Assembly: GCF_900115165.1 (NCBI RefSeq)
Contig: NZ_FOVP01000025.1
Span: forward strand, 1 to 44,321
Length of the DNA: 44,321 nt
Direction of reading: 5' to 3'
From: Roseovarius lutimaris
Lineage (GTDB): Bacteria; Pseudomonadota; Alphaproteobacteria; Rhodobacterales; Rhodobacteraceae
Shown here one piece after another: positions 25,817-34,650 of this stretch. The stretch's first letter is position 1. Each line of letters starts with the position of its first letter. The translations under genes and the position numbers were made by a program. A model generated the notes under the pieces. It had not been told where the DNA came from. It was given only the letters and a program-made list of their open reading frames with translations, and made no database searches.

Positions 25817-27208
25817 ATGACTGACAAGACCTCGAACCAGATGTGGGGCGGCCGCTTTGCCGCCGGACCGGATGCGATCATGGAAGCAATTAATGCCTCG
25901 ATCGGATTCGACAAGCGGATGGCGGCACAGGATATCGCCGGCTCAAGGGCCCATGCCGCAATGTTGGCGGCCACGGGTATTGTCAGTGATAGTGATGCAA
26001 GCGCCATGAGGGAAGGCCTTCTCACGGTCTTGTCAGAGATCGAGGGCGGAACGTTTGAATTTTCCACCGCGCTTGAAGATATTCACATGAACGTCGAGGC
26101 GCGCCTAAAGGATATCATCGGCGCCCCGGCAGGACGGTTGCACACAGGCCGGTCGCGTAACGATCAGGTGGCGACCGATTTCAAACTCTGGGTGCGCGAT
26201 CAGCTTGATGCGGTGGCACACGCGCTTGAGGCGCTGATTCGGGCGCTTTTGACACAGGCCGAGACCGGTGCCGATTGGGTCATGCCGGGGTTCACCCATT
26301 TGCAGGTGGCCCAGCCGGTGACGTGGGGGCATCACATGATGGCCTATGTCGAGATGTTTGGCCGTGACCTTGGCCGCATTCGCGATGCGCGCGCGCGGAT
26401 GAACGAATGCCCGCTTGGCGCCGCCGCCCTGGCGGGCACCAGCTTTCCGATTGATCGCGAGATGACGGCGCGCGAGCTTGGTTTTGACGCGCCCTCGGCG
26501 AATTCCCTTGATGCGGTAAGTGATCGCGATTTCGCGCTCGAATTTCTGGGCGCGGCCAGCATCTGTGCCATGCACCTGAGCCGGATGGCCGAGGAACTGG
26601 TGATCTGGTCCAGCGCACAGTTTCGCTTTGTGATGCTGTCGGATCGGTTCTCGACGGGCTCAAGCATCATGCCGCAAAAGAAAAACCCCGATGCAGCAGA
26701 GTTGATCCGCGCCAAGGTGGGCCGGGTTTTCGGCGCCAATGTCGCCTTGATGATGGTGATGAAGGGCCTGCCGCTGGCCTATTCCAAGGACATGCAGGAA
26801 GACAAGGAACAGGTGTTTGACGCCGCCGACAACCTGATGCTGGCGCTGGCCGCGATGGAGGGCATGGTCAAGGATATGGCCGCCAACCGTCCCAACCTTG
26901 AAGTGGCGGCAGCCAGCGGATTCAGCACCGCCACCGATCTGGCGGATTGGTTGGTCCGAGTGCTTGATATGCCGTTCCGCGACGCGCATCACGTGACCGG
27001 AAGCCTAGTGGCGATGGCCGAGGCCAGGGGCTGTGATCTTCCGGACCTGAACCTTGAGGATATGCAATCGGTGCATGGCGAAATCAACGCATCGGTCTAT
27101 GATGTGCTTGGAGTTCACAATTCGGTGGCCTCGCGGCAAAGCTATGGCGGAACCGCGCCTGTGCGGGTGCGCGAGCAGATCGCACGCTGGAAGGAGAAGT
27201 TGGGATGA
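25817..27208 (+). CDS. argH: Argininosuccinate lyase
   Basis: A 463-residue enzyme splitting argininosuccinate into arginine and fumarate, the last step of arginine synthesis. It shows the start [38 protein letters not shown], the substrate loop [20 protein letters not shown], and the superfamily signature [12 protein letters not shown] with the catalytic Ser (about residues 280-291). Length matches the family. GAAGGGC precedes the ATG. The stop overlaps the next ATG (ATGA), so a small lipoprotein gene is coupled to it. It probably heads a transcript running through lysA. Confidence 0.96.
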   Translation: MTDKTSNQMWGGRFAAGPDAIMEAINASIGFDKRMAAQDIAGSRAHAAMLAATGIVSDSDASAMREGLLTVLSEIEGGTFEFSTALEDIHMNVEARLKDIIGAPAGRLHTGRSRNDQVATDFKLWVRDQLDAVAHALEALIRALLTQAETGADWVMPGFTHLQVAQPVTWGHHMMAYVEMFGRDLGRIRDARARMNECPLGAAALAGTSFPIDREMTARELGFDAPSANSLDAVSDRDFALEFLGAASICAMHLSRMAEELVIWSSAQFRFVMLSDRFSTGSSIMPQKKNPDAAELIRAKVGRVFGANVALMMVMKGLPLAYSKDMQEDKEQVFDAADNLMLALAAMEGMVKDMAANRPNLEVAAASGFSTATDLADWLVRVLDMPFRDAHHVTGSLVAMAEARGCDLPDLNLEDMQSVHGEINASVYDVLGVHNSVASRQSYGGTAPVRVREQIARWKEKLG

Positions 27209-27390
27209 CAAGGCACATACTGGCGGCGCTTGCGCTTTTGATCGTGGCGGGCTGTGGTGTTGATGGCGAGCCGGTGCGCCCGTCGCTTGGCACCAACATC
27301 GGCGTCAGCAGCAACGGCGGTGTGCGCGCAACGACCAGTGTCGGCGCGGTGCTTGGCAATGTGAATGTCGGCGTGGGCCTTGGGCTTTGA
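27205..27390 (+). CDS. Small lipoprotein, LptM-like candidate
   Basis: A 61-residue protein starting [20 protein letters not shown], a lipoprotein signal with lipobox L-I-V-A-G-C and lipid attachment at Cys17. The next residues, GVDGEPVRP, resemble the 'C-G-x-K-G-x-x-x-x-P' start of LptM/YifL, the small lipoprotein that helps mature the LPS translocon and is often encoded just upstream of lysA. The remaining tail ([20 protein letters not shown] then [13 protein letters not shown]) is a Gly/Val-rich alternating pattern, possibly a beta strand, and is not LptM-like as far as I know. It overlaps argH upstream and the DUF2834-like gene downstream. The function is inferred from position and the short motif only. 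Confidence 0.6.
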   Translation: MTRHILAALALLIVAGCGVDGEPVRPSLGTNIGVSSNGGVRATTSVGAVLGNVNVGVGLGL

Positions 27391-27707
27391 GGTGGATCTG
27401 TCTGGCCCTAGCGGACTGGGGCGCGATCCATCCGATGGTCTATTTCCTCCAGTGGTTTGGCGAGAATGGCTATGATCTGGCGGGAATGGTTGAGGCCTGG
27501 CATGCGAATGCGGCCACGAGCGGGCTAGTCTGGGACCTGACGATTGCGGCGATTGCCCTTGCGGTCTGGATTTTGGCCGAAGTGGTCCGTCGGCGCATGT
27601 GGCATGGCCTGATTGCGATTCCGGCGACGTTTTGCATTGGCGTCAGTTGCGGCCTGCCGCTCTATCTGTTTTTGCGTGCGCGTCCGGGTGGACAAGGCGG
27701 AATTTGA
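27387..27707 (+). CDS. Small membrane protein, DUF2834-like
   Basis: A 106-residue protein with about three hydrophobic segments: residues 1-22 (WICLALADWGAIHPMVYFLQ), 45-65 (VWDLTIAAIALAVWILAEVV) and 73-98 (LIAIPATFCIGVSCGLPLYL). The last ends in 'G-V-S-C-G-L-P-L-x-L-F-L-R', which resembles DUF2834 proteins. The start is a TTG at 27387 overlapping the lipoprotein stop; an ATG at 27435 would remove the first segment, so TTG is preferred. No function is known. The intergenic GAGTATTTTT motif begins at its stop codon. It lies inside the argH-lysA transcript. Confidence 0.65.
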   Translation: MRWICLALADWGAIHPMVYFLQWFGENGYDLAGMVEAWHANAATSGLVWDLTIAAIALAVWILAEVVRRRMWHGLIAIPATFCIGVSCGLPLYLFLRARPGGQGGI

Positions 27708-27728
27708 GTATTTTTGGAAAGATGAAAG
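27707..27728 (+). repeat. Recurrent intergenic motif, copy B
   Basis: GAGTATTTTTGGAAAGATGA followed by AA. It is 19/22 identical to copy A. Its first base is the last base of the DUF2834-like gene's stop codon, and it lies 60 bases before lysA. Confidence 0.55.
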
Positions 27729-27787
27729 TCAGCCATTTTGCCCCTCTAGGCGGGTATGGCGGACGGAAGCTGGGGTAATCGAGGGCG

Positions 27788-29053
27788 ATGGATCATTTTC
27801 TTTACAAAGACGGCGCGCTTTATGCCGAGGACGTGCCAGTGGCCGAGATCGCAGCCGCCGTGGGCACACCGTTTTATTGCTATTCCACGGCCACTCTGGC
27901 GCGACATTTTCGGCTGTTTGACGAGGCATTGGCCGGGATCGAGCACCTTGTGTGTTATGCGATGAAGGCGGCCAGCAATCAGGCGATCCTGAGGACGCTG
28001 GCGGCGCTTGGGGCCGGGATGGATGTTGTGTCGGGGGGCGAATATGCCCGCGCCAAGGCCGCCGGTGTACCCGGCGAGCGGATCGTGTTTTCCGGCGTCG
28101 GCAAGACCCGCGAGGAGATGCGCATGGCGCTAACGGGCGGCATCCGGCAGTTCAACGTGGAAAGCGAGCCCGAGATGGCGGTGCTCAATGCCGTGGCGCT
28201 AGAGCTTGGGGTGAAGGCGCCCATCACCGTGCGCGTAAACCCGGATGTCGATGCCAGGACCCATGCCAAAATCGCCACCGGCAAGTCAGAGAACAAGTTC
28301 GGCATTCCGATTTCGCGGGCGCGCGCGGTGTATGCCGAAGCCGCCGCGATGCCGGGGCTTGAGGTGATCGGGATAGATGTGCACATCGGCAGCCAGCTGA
28401 CCGAGCTTGAGCCGTTCCGCCAGGCCTATGAGAAGGTGGCCGAACTGACCGAGACCCTGCGCGCAGACGGCCATGATATCCGGCGGCTTGATCTGGGCGG
28501 TGGTCTGGGCATTCCTTATACCCGGAGCAACGATGCGCCGCCCTTGCCGACCGATTATGGCCGGTTGATCAAGGAAACGCTTGGCCATCTGGGCTGTGAG
28601 ATCGAGATCGAGCCGGGGCGCCTTGTGGTTGGTAATGCCGGCATTCTGGTCAGCGGTGTGATCTATGTGAAATCGGGCGAGGGGCGCGATTTTCTGATCC
28701 TCGATGCGGCGATGAACGATCTGATCCGCCCGGCGATGTATGACGCGCATCACGATATCGTCCCGGTGGTCGAACCCGCCCCCGGCATTGAACAGCGGCC
28801 CTATGACGTGGTCGGCCCGGTCTGCGAATCAGGTGACACCTTTGCCAGGGGGCGGATGATGCCGCCGGTCAAAGACGGTGATCTTGTGGCGTTTCGCAGT
28901 GCCGGCGCTTACGGCGCGGCAATGTCGAGCGAGTATAATACGCGGCCTCTGATCCCCGAAGTTCTGGTCAATGGGCGTGAATTTGCCGTGATCCGCGCAA
29001 GACCGACCTTTGACGAGATGATAAATCGGGATACCATTCCAGAATGGCTATGA
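27788..29053 (+). CDS. lysA: Diaminopimelate decarboxylase
   Basis: A 421-residue PLP-dependent decarboxylase making L-lysine from meso-diaminopimelate. The PLP lysine is in CYAMKAASNQAIL (about residue 59). Other marks are GAGMDVVSGGEYARA, the His of VHIGSQLTELEPF, the glycine loop DLGGGLGIPYT, EPGRLVVGNAG, and CESGDTFARGR with the catalytic Cys of the partner subunit. The tyrosine region near the C-terminus reads FRSAGAYGAAMSSEYNTRP. All catalytic features are intact. The start ATG follows GAGGGCG at 27779-27785. The DUF4175 gene starts 4 bases after the stop. Confidence 0.95.
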   Translation: MDHFLYKDGALYAEDVPVAEIAAAVGTPFYCYSTATLARHFRLFDEALAGIEHLVCYAMKAASNQAILRTLAALGAGMDVVSGGEYARAKAAGVPGERIVFSGVGKTREEMRMALTGGIRQFNVESEPEMAVLNAVALELGVKAPITVRVNPDVDARTHAKIATGKSENKFGIPISRARAVYAEAAAMPGLEVIGIDVHIGSQLTELEPFRQAYEKVAELTETLRADGHDIRRLDLGGGLGIPYTRSNDAPPLPTDYGRLIKETLGHLGCEIEIEPGRLVVGNAGILVSGVIYVKSGEGRDFLILDAAMNDLIRPAMYDAHHDIVPVVEPAPGIEQRPYDVVGPVCESGDTFARGRMMPPVKDGDLVAFRSAGAYGAAMSSEYNTRPLIPEVLVNGREFAVIRARPTFDEMINRDTIPEWL

Positions 29054-29057
29054 CGCG

Positions 29058-31691
29058 ATGGGCGCGTCAGGCCGAGGAATGGTGCGGCGCATGCCAAAGA
29101 CGCAAAACCCCCTGACTCCGGTTCTGGCCCGGTTGCGATGGCCCCTTAGCCTGACGTGGGCGGGGCTGATTGCCGAGCGGCTTGTGCGGGCGTTCTGGCC
29201 GGTCTGGAGCCTTCTGGCGGCAGGCGCGGCGATGCTTATGCTTGGCCTCCAGGACATCGCGCCGATCGAGGTGGTCTGGTCGGTTCTCATGTTGGGCGGG
29301 CTTGCGGTGCTGGTGTTTGCGGTGCAGGGCGCGTGGCATTTTCGCTTTCCGCGCCGGGCAGAGGCGCTTGCGCGACTGGATGAGGCCCTGCCGGGACGGC
29401 CCTTGGCGGCGCTGGCGGATGAGCAGGCGATTGGCGCGACCGATCCGGGATCACAGGCGCTCTGGCGGGCGCATCTGGCGCGGATGGCCAAACGTGCGGC
29501 CGGGGCGCGGGCGGTCGAACCCGATCTGAAACTGTCCCGACAAGACCCGTTCGGGCTGCGCTATATTGCCCTTCTGGGGCTGGTGGTGGCGCTTTTGTTC
29601 GGCTCGATCTGGCGCGCCGGATCAGTGGCACAGATGGGACCGGGCGGCAGTAGCGGCGCGGCGCTTGCCAGCGGCCCCACATGGGAGGGCTGGGTTGAAC
29701 CGCCCGCCTATACCGGCTTGCCAAGTCTTTACCTCAACGATCAGGACGGCGCCCTGCGTGCACCCGTCGGCAGCCGCATCACCCTGCGGTTTTATGGCGA
29801 GGTCGGTGCGCTGAGCCTGGCCGAGACCGTGTCACAGCGGACCGAGAACATCGGCGCGGCCACCGATGCCGAGCACCGGTTCGATATCCGCCAGAGCGGT
29901 GAATTGCGCATTGACGGGCCCGGCGGGCGCCGCTGGCAGGTTGAGGCCTCTGTCGATGTGGCGCCGATGGTGAGCCTGTCGCAAGAGGGCGCGAAAACCG
30001 CCTTTGACGGGCAGATGAGCCAGCCGTTTCAGGCCCGCGATGACTATGGTGTGACCGGCGGGCGGGCGGTCTTTGCGCTTGATCTGGCGCAGGTTGATCG
30101 CCGTTACGGTCTTGCCGTGGACCCAGAGCCGCGCGAGCCGATCGAGCTTGATCTGCCGATGCCGATTGCCGGGGATCGGGCCGAGTTCAGCGAAACCCTG
30201 ATCGAGAACCTGTCAGAGCACCCTTGGGCGCATCTTCCGGTGGTGCTTGATGTGCGGGTCGAGGATGCGGTTGGCCAAGAGGGCATGGCCGAACCGATGC
30301 AGATGACGCTTCCGGCGCGGCGGTTTTTCAATCCGCTGGCGGCGGCGGTGATCGAACAGCGCCGTGATCTGCTCTGGTCGCGTCAGAACGCCCGCCGCGT
30401 GGCGCAGGTGTTGCGCGCGGTGTCCTATAAGCCGGGGCCGACCCTGTTTCGATCCGAGGCGGCCTATCTGCGGATGCGGGTGATCCTGCGCCGACTTGAG
30501 GCGATGACGGCAACGAATGGGCTTGATGACGCCGAGCGCGACGAGATTGCTCAGGCGCTCTGGGATCTGGGGGTGTTGCTTGAGGACGGCGATGTCGGCG
30601 ACGCGCTTGAGCGGATGCGCGCCGCGCAGGAACGCCTGAGCGAGGCGATGAAGAACAATGCCAGCGAAGAGGAAATCGCGCGCCTGATGCAGGAATTGCG
30701 CGACGCCACGCAGGATTATCTTCGCCAGAAGATGCAGCAGGCACAGCGCGAAAACCCCGAGCAGGGCGATCAGCAAAGCGCCGAGAACACCATGCAGATG
30801 ACCCAGCAGGATCTGCAGGACATGATGGACCGCATTCAGGAGTTGATGGAACAGGGCCGCATGGCCGAGGCGCAGCAGGCGCTGGAAGAGTTCCAGCAGA
30901 TGATGGAAAACATGCAGGTCACCCAGGGCCAGCCGGGCCAGTCGCCGGGGCAACAGGCGATGGAGGGGTTGGCCGATACGCTGCGCGAACAGCAGGGCCT
31001 GTCGGATCAGGCCTTCCGCGACCTTCAGGAACAGTTCAACCCCGGCGCCCAGTCGGGCCAGTCGCAGGGCAATGAGGGACGCAGCGGCGGGCAGGGGCGC
31101 GGCCAGAGCCATGACGGCCAGCAAGGGCAGGGCGGCGGTGAAGGCGGCGAGCAACCGGGGCAGGGCAATGGCCAACAGGATCAGGCGGGCGAACAGGGCC
31201 AGGCCGGTTCGCTGGCCGAGCGGCAAGAGGCGCTGCGTCAGGAACTGGAGCGCCAGAGCCAGGGCCTGCCGCAACTTGGCGGTGAGGCTGGAGAGGCGGC
31301 GCGCGAGGCGCTTGACCGGGCAGGTCGCGCCATGGAGGGCGCCGAAGAGGCGCTGCGCAATGACGATCTGGCCGAGGCGATTGACAATCAGGCCGAGGCG
31401 ATGGACGCACTCCGCGAGGGCATGCGCAACATGGGCGAGGCGATGGCCGAGCAGCAAAATCCCGGCGGTCAGGGCGAGGCCTTTGGCGAGACCGGCGAGC
31501 AACAGTCAGACCCCCTGGGCCGCACCCCCGGTCAGGGCCGTCAGGCGGGCACGCAGGATGATCTGTTGCAGGGCGAAGATGTCTATCGACGCGCGCGTGA
31601 ATTGCTTGACGAAATTCGCCGCCGTTCTGGCGATGGCGCGCGCCCCGATGTCGAATTGGACTATCTCAAGCGGCTGCTGGAGCGGTTCTGA
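29058..31691 (+). CDS. DUF4175/TIGR02302-family membrane protein with Q/G-rich C-terminus
   Basis: An 877-residue protein of the alphaproteobacterial DUF4175 family. Helices lie near residues 35-55 and 65-85 and again around 170-190 (IALLGLVVALLFGSIW). A large extracytoplasmic region follows, with beta-rich parts (YDYGVTGG-like repeats near 325). The C-terminal third (about 540-820) is dominated by Gln, Glu, Met and Gly, including long helical runs such as QDLQDMMDRIQELMEQGRMA and low-complexity GQGGGEGGEQPGQGNGQQ. It ends in a conserved-looking YRRARELLDEIRRRSGDGAR segment. The function is unknown. ATGs at 29079 and 29091 are alternative starts. It follows lysA by 4 bases and is closed by a strong terminator. 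Confidence 0.85.
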   Translation: MGASGRGMVRRMPKTQNPLTPVLARLRWPLSLTWAGLIAERLVRAFWPVWSLLAAGAAMLMLGLQDIAPIEVVWSVLMLGGLAVLVFAVQGAWHFRFPRRAEALARLDEALPGRPLAALADEQAIGATDPGSQALWRAHLARMAKRAAGARAVEPDLKLSRQDPFGLRYIALLGLVVALLFGSIWRAGSVAQMGPGGSSGAALASGPTWEGWVEPPAYTGLPSLYLNDQDGALRAPVGSRITLRFYGEVGALSLAETVSQRTENIGAATDAEHRFDIRQSGELRIDGPGGRRWQVEASVDVAPMVSLSQEGAKTAFDGQMSQPFQARDDYGVTGGRAVFALDLAQVDRRYGLAVDPEPREPIELDLPMPIAGDRAEFSETLIENLSEHPWAHLPVVLDVRVEDAVGQEGMAEPMQMTLPARRFFNPLAAAVIEQRRDLLWSRQNARRVAQVLRAVSYKPGPTLFRSEAAYLRMRVILRRLEAMTATNGLDDAERDEIAQALWDLGVLLEDGDVGDALERMRAAQERLSEAMKNNASEEEIARLMQELRDATQDYLRQKMQQAQRENPEQGDQQSAENTMQMTQQDLQDMMDRIQELMEQGRMAEAQQALEEFQQMMENMQVTQGQPGQSPGQQAMEGLADTLREQQGLSDQAFRDLQEQFNPGAQSGQSQGNEGRSGGQGRGQSHDGQQGQGGGEGGEQPGQGNGQQDQAGEQGQAGSLAERQEALRQELERQSQGLPQLGGEAGEAAREALDRAGRAMEGAEEALRNDDLAEAIDNQAEAMDALREGMRNMGEAMAEQQNPGGQGEAFGETGEQQSDPLGRTPGQGRQAGTQDDLLQGEDVYRRARELLDEIRRRSGDGARPDVELDYLKRLLERF

Positions 31692-31721
31692 GACCGCATT
31701 TACGAGGTGTCGCAACGAATA

Positions 31722-31755
31722 CGGCCGCGCAGTGATCTGCGCGGCCGATGTTTTT
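31722..31755 (+). terminator. Rho-independent terminator of the argH-lysA-DUF4175 string
   Basis: CGGCCGCGCAG (31722-31732), TGAT, CTGCGCGGCCG (31737-31747), then ATGTTTTTC. It is a perfect 11-bp stem with a T-run. It sits between convergent genes. Confidence 0.88.
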
Positions 31756-31768
31756 CTGATCTCAGGGT

Positions 31769-32710
31769 TTACTGAATGGCGGCATCAACGATTGTGCGCC
31801 AGCTTTCTTCATTGGCGGCGATCCAATCGGCGGCAACATCCTCCACCGGGCGACCGTCGCGCTCGACCTCGACCATCAGCATCTGCTGTTGCTCATTGGT
31901 GATCTGATACTCTTCGAGGATCTTGTAGGCGGCGGGCCATGTGCGCTTGAAGTCCTTGACGACGGCCTTGACCACATCGGTGCTTACGAAATCGCAATCG
32001 CCGATTTCGTTCGGGTTCGACCCCCATGCCGGGTTTTCATAGCACTCGGCCTCGCCTGCGGGCATTTCGACAAACCGCAGATCATAGGCGGCAACCGCCC
32101 AATGCGGGGTCCAGAATGTTGCCAGAATCGGCGTTTCGTTTTCGCTGGCGTTGACCAAAGCCTCGACAAGCGCGTCTTCGGATGCGGCGGATCTGGCGGT
32201 GAAGGGCAATTCGAACGCTGTCATCAAATCCGCGCCGGGGGTATCCCAGTCTTCGGGGTAGTCGAGTAATTCAGCCGTGCCATTGGTCGCAAAGGCGTCG
32301 GCGCAGTTGCGCAGGGCTTCCCAGTTGGGCAGGCCGGGGCATTTTGCCTCCATATGGGCGGGGTAGGCCAAGCCTTCTTTCGGGGCAATGCCAAGGTCGC
32401 CAATCTCGATGATGTCTTTCGAACGCACGTAATCGGTGAACCGGATCACCGCCGTGGCGCGCCAGATTTCAAGCGCGGCATCGACATTGTCCTTGATCAT
32501 TTCACGGAACATGGCGTCGTACTCGACCGGCACATATTCGACCCTATAGCCTGCGGCCTCAAGCATATCGCCGGCGACATGGGTGGTGATCTGTTGCCCG
32601 GCCCAATCGTTGATCGCCAGTTTGATCGCCTTGTCGGTGTCGCCCAGATCGACCGCAAAGGCGGGCAGGGCCAGGCCGGTGAGGGAAATTGCTAAACAGG
32701 TGGATTTCAT
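31769..32710 (-). CDS. ABC transporter substrate-binding protein, glycine-betaine/OpuAC type
   Basis: A 313-residue periplasmic binding protein. The MKSTCLAISLTGLALPAFAV signal peptide fixes the start at 32710, although the frame is open 55 codons further. The mature part opens with DLGDTDKAIKLAINDWAGQQ, where OpuAC/ProX-type proteins have the first ligand strand. EMIKDNVDAALEIWRATAV is typical of betaine or choline binders, and tryptophans suited to cation-pi binding are present (WTPHWAVAAYDLRFVE). Its ligand is probably a quaternary amine (inference). No permease or ATPase gene lies beside it, so it must work with a system elsewhere. Confidence 0.85.
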   Translation of the reverse strand: MKSTCLAISLTGLALPAFAVDLGDTDKAIKLAINDWAGQQITTHVAGDMLEAAGYRVEYVPVEYDAMFREMIKDNVDAALEIWRATAVIRFTDYVRSKDIIEIGDLGIAPKEGLAYPAHMEAKCPGLPNWEALRNCADAFATNGTAELLDYPEDWDTPGADLMTAFELPFTARSAASEDALVEALVNASENETPILATFWTPHWAVAAYDLRFVEMPAGEAECYENPAWGSNPNEIGDCDFVSTDVVKAVVKDFKRTWPAAYKILEEYQITNEQQQMLMVEVERDGRPVEDVAADWIAANEESWRTIVDAAIQ

Positions 32711-32920
32711 TCTAAACTCCAAAGTGAATATCGTCCGACGGGAAATGTCGGCAGTCTCATCGGTTTGATCGGGCTGGGTCGTCTTGTGAAAACGTTTTGT
32801 GAGTAATGTGTTTGCGCAACCCGATTCCCGCCAAAAGATAACATGTCTACCGGCGGGCGCATCCCTTTTTGGCACTCGATTTCAAGCCTTTGAGAGAAAA
32901 TATCCCGTCCCCGTCGAGGA

Positions 32921-33808
32921 TTATCCGCCCGATGCGGGGGCGGCCATATCCGAGAACCAGCCGGTGGCAGAGCCGATCAGATCATTGAGCCCAAGCCGCA
33001 GGCCGTTCACCGCGGTGACGAAACCGTCAAGTGGCGCCTCGGCCGCAGGCAGCATCTGGGCGATCTGCGGCGCAAACACATAGGCCAGCGTGGCCAGAAT
33101 GAAGATCACCAGCGAAAGCCGGAACCCGGTGCCAAATCCGCCGCGCCGTCTGGGTGCGGGGATGTCTTCCGGGATCGGGGCGCTAACCTGTTCATCGCGA
33201 TCAGTGGCCGAAGTGAGCGAGGAGTTGATTTCCTCGATATCGGGCAAGAGATTGCGTCGCGACGAGGGGTCAATGTCGGAGTGATCCTCGGGGTCATCGG
33301 ATGTCACACCCTCAGCGGCAGGGGCGTCGCCGCGCAGCCGTTGCATCCGGGCGCGGGCCTGTTCGCTGCGCTCATCCGGGGCCAGGGGGGGATCGACCAG
33401 ACCAAGATCGGGCTGTGTTTCAAGACCGTCCGCGCTTTCGCTGGCGCGGACCTGTTGTTCGTGCGCGGCCTCCTGGCGCAGGATTTCCGCCACGCCCGGA
33501 TCAACCGTGCGGCGGGTCGGTGGCGGTGGCGGGGTGTCGGCGGCCTGTTCGGGTTCGGCGCTCTCGTCGTCTTCGTCCGGCTCGGGCTCTTGCTCGGTGA
33601 CGGGGGTTGAGCGGGCGGGCGCGACCTCGGGGCTTTCCCACTCGCGTGGGGCCGCTTGCTCATCGTCATCCAAGGATGCGCCGCTCTCGTGGTGTTTCTG
33701 AAACCATGTGTCGCCGCAATTGGAACATTGCACATCCCGCCCACCTGTCGGGATGACCTCATCGGGAACTTCGTACTGCGCCCCGCAATTCGGACAAATC
33801 AGCCGCAT
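32921..33808 (-). CDS. Zinc-ribbon (MJ0042-type) membrane-anchored protein
   Basis: A 295-residue protein starting with an MJ0042-type zinc finger, CPNCGAQYEVPDEVIPTGGR then DVQCSNCGDTWF, with two C-x2-C pairs about 20 residues apart. A long acidic, proline-rich and probably disordered middle follows (EPEPDEDDESAEPEQAADTP), then one membrane helix near residue 235 (LSLVIFILATLAYVFAPQIA) and a short periplasmic tail. The function is unknown. It is divergent from ftsE with about 165 bases between them, an arrangement I associate with Rhodobacterales, and may be tied to envelope or division functions (inference). Confidence 0.82.
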   Translation of the reverse strand: MRLICPNCGAQYEVPDEVIPTGGRDVQCSNCGDTWFQKHHESGASLDDDEQAAPREWESPEVAPARSTPVTEQEPEPDEDDESAEPEQAADTPPPPPTRRTVDPGVAEILRQEAAHEQQVRASESADGLETQPDLGLVDPPLAPDERSEQARARMQRLRGDAPAAEGVTSDDPEDHSDIDPSSRRNLLPDIEEINSSLTSATDRDEQVSAPIPEDIPAPRRRGGFGTGFRLSLVIFILATLAYVFAPQIAQMLPAAEAPLDGFVTAVNGLRLGLNDLIGSATGWFSDMAAPASGG

Positions 33809-33972
33809 CCTGCCACCTGTATCCTGCTGCCGTTACCCGGCTCCTGTCATTAAGATATACCATAGGCTGTTCTTCGCCTTGGGAAAAGAGCAAAGGAATT
33901 TAGCCGCAAGGATCATTGCACATGTGTGACCTCTGAGGCATTTAGGGGCTGTGTGTATTTTAGGGGGCGGCC

Positions 33973-34650
33973 GTGATCGAGCTTGAAAACGTGGCCTATA
34001 GCTATGGCGGGGGCGAATTGCTCAGCGATCTGTCGCTAAGTCTGAGCCCCGGATCGTTTCACTTTCTGACCGGACCGTCGGGGGCCGGCAAGACCACGCT
34101 GTTAAAGCTGTGCTATGGCGCATTGGTGCCGACCTCGGGGCAAGTGCGGCTTTTCGGGCAGGACCGGCGCGCGATGGAGCGCGATGATATTGCCATGGCA
34201 CGGCGACGCATCGGCGTTGTCCATCAGGATTGCAAGTTTCTCGATCATCTGAGCGTGTCGGACAATATTGCCCTGCCTTTGATGGTCTCTGGGCGTGATC
34301 TGTTGAACGAGGCGGCCAATCTCAAGGAACTCACCGGCTGGGTCGGCTTGCGCGAGCGTGCCGGGGCCCTGCCGCCGGAATTGTCGGGTGGTGAACGTCA
34401 GCGGGCCGCCCTGGCCCGCGCGGTGATCATGTCGCCCGATGTGGTGCTGGCGGACGAGCCGACAGGCAATGTCGACTGGGAAATGTCGCAGCGCTTGTTG
34501 CGTTTGTTGATCGAGCTTAACCACATGGGCAAAACCATCATGATTGCCACCCATGACCTTGCGCTGATCCGGGCGGCCAAAAGCCAGGTTCAGGCGCGGG
34601 TGCTGCGGATCGCCTCGCGGCGCCTGCAATTGGCGGGGGCGGATCTGTGA
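33973..34650 (+). CDS. ftsE: Cell division ATP-binding protein FtsE
   Basis: A 225-residue ABC ATPase that works with FtsX at the septum to control peptidoglycan hydrolases. Walker A is LTGPSGAGKTTLLKL, the Q-loop is VHQDCKFLDHLSVSDNIALP, the signature is LSGGERQRAALARA, Walker B is VVLADEPTGNVD, and the switch His is in IATHDLALI. The start is a GTG at 33973 (VIELENVAYSYGGG), preceded by a weak GGGGGCGG site. The stop overlaps the ftsX start by four bases. The FtsE-typical 'CYGALVPTSGQVRLFG' segment supports the assignment over other ABC proteins. Confidence 0.92.
   Translation: MIELENVAYSYGGGELLSDLSLSLSPGSFHFLTGPSGAGKTTLLKLCYGALVPTSGQVRLFGQDRRAMERDDIAMARRRIGVVHQDCKFLDHLSVSDNIALPLMVSGRDLLNEAANLKELTGWVGLRERAGALPPELSGGERQRAALARAVIMSPDVVLADEPTGNVDWEMSQRLLRLLIELNHMGKTIMIATHDLALIRAAKSQVQARVLRIASRRLQLAGADL

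Noticed and set aside
30213..31502. 429-codon minus-strand frame opposite the DUF4175 gene
   Set aside because: Its Leu/Ala/His-rich sequence arises from the complementary strand of Gln/Glu-rich codons, so it is not a gene.
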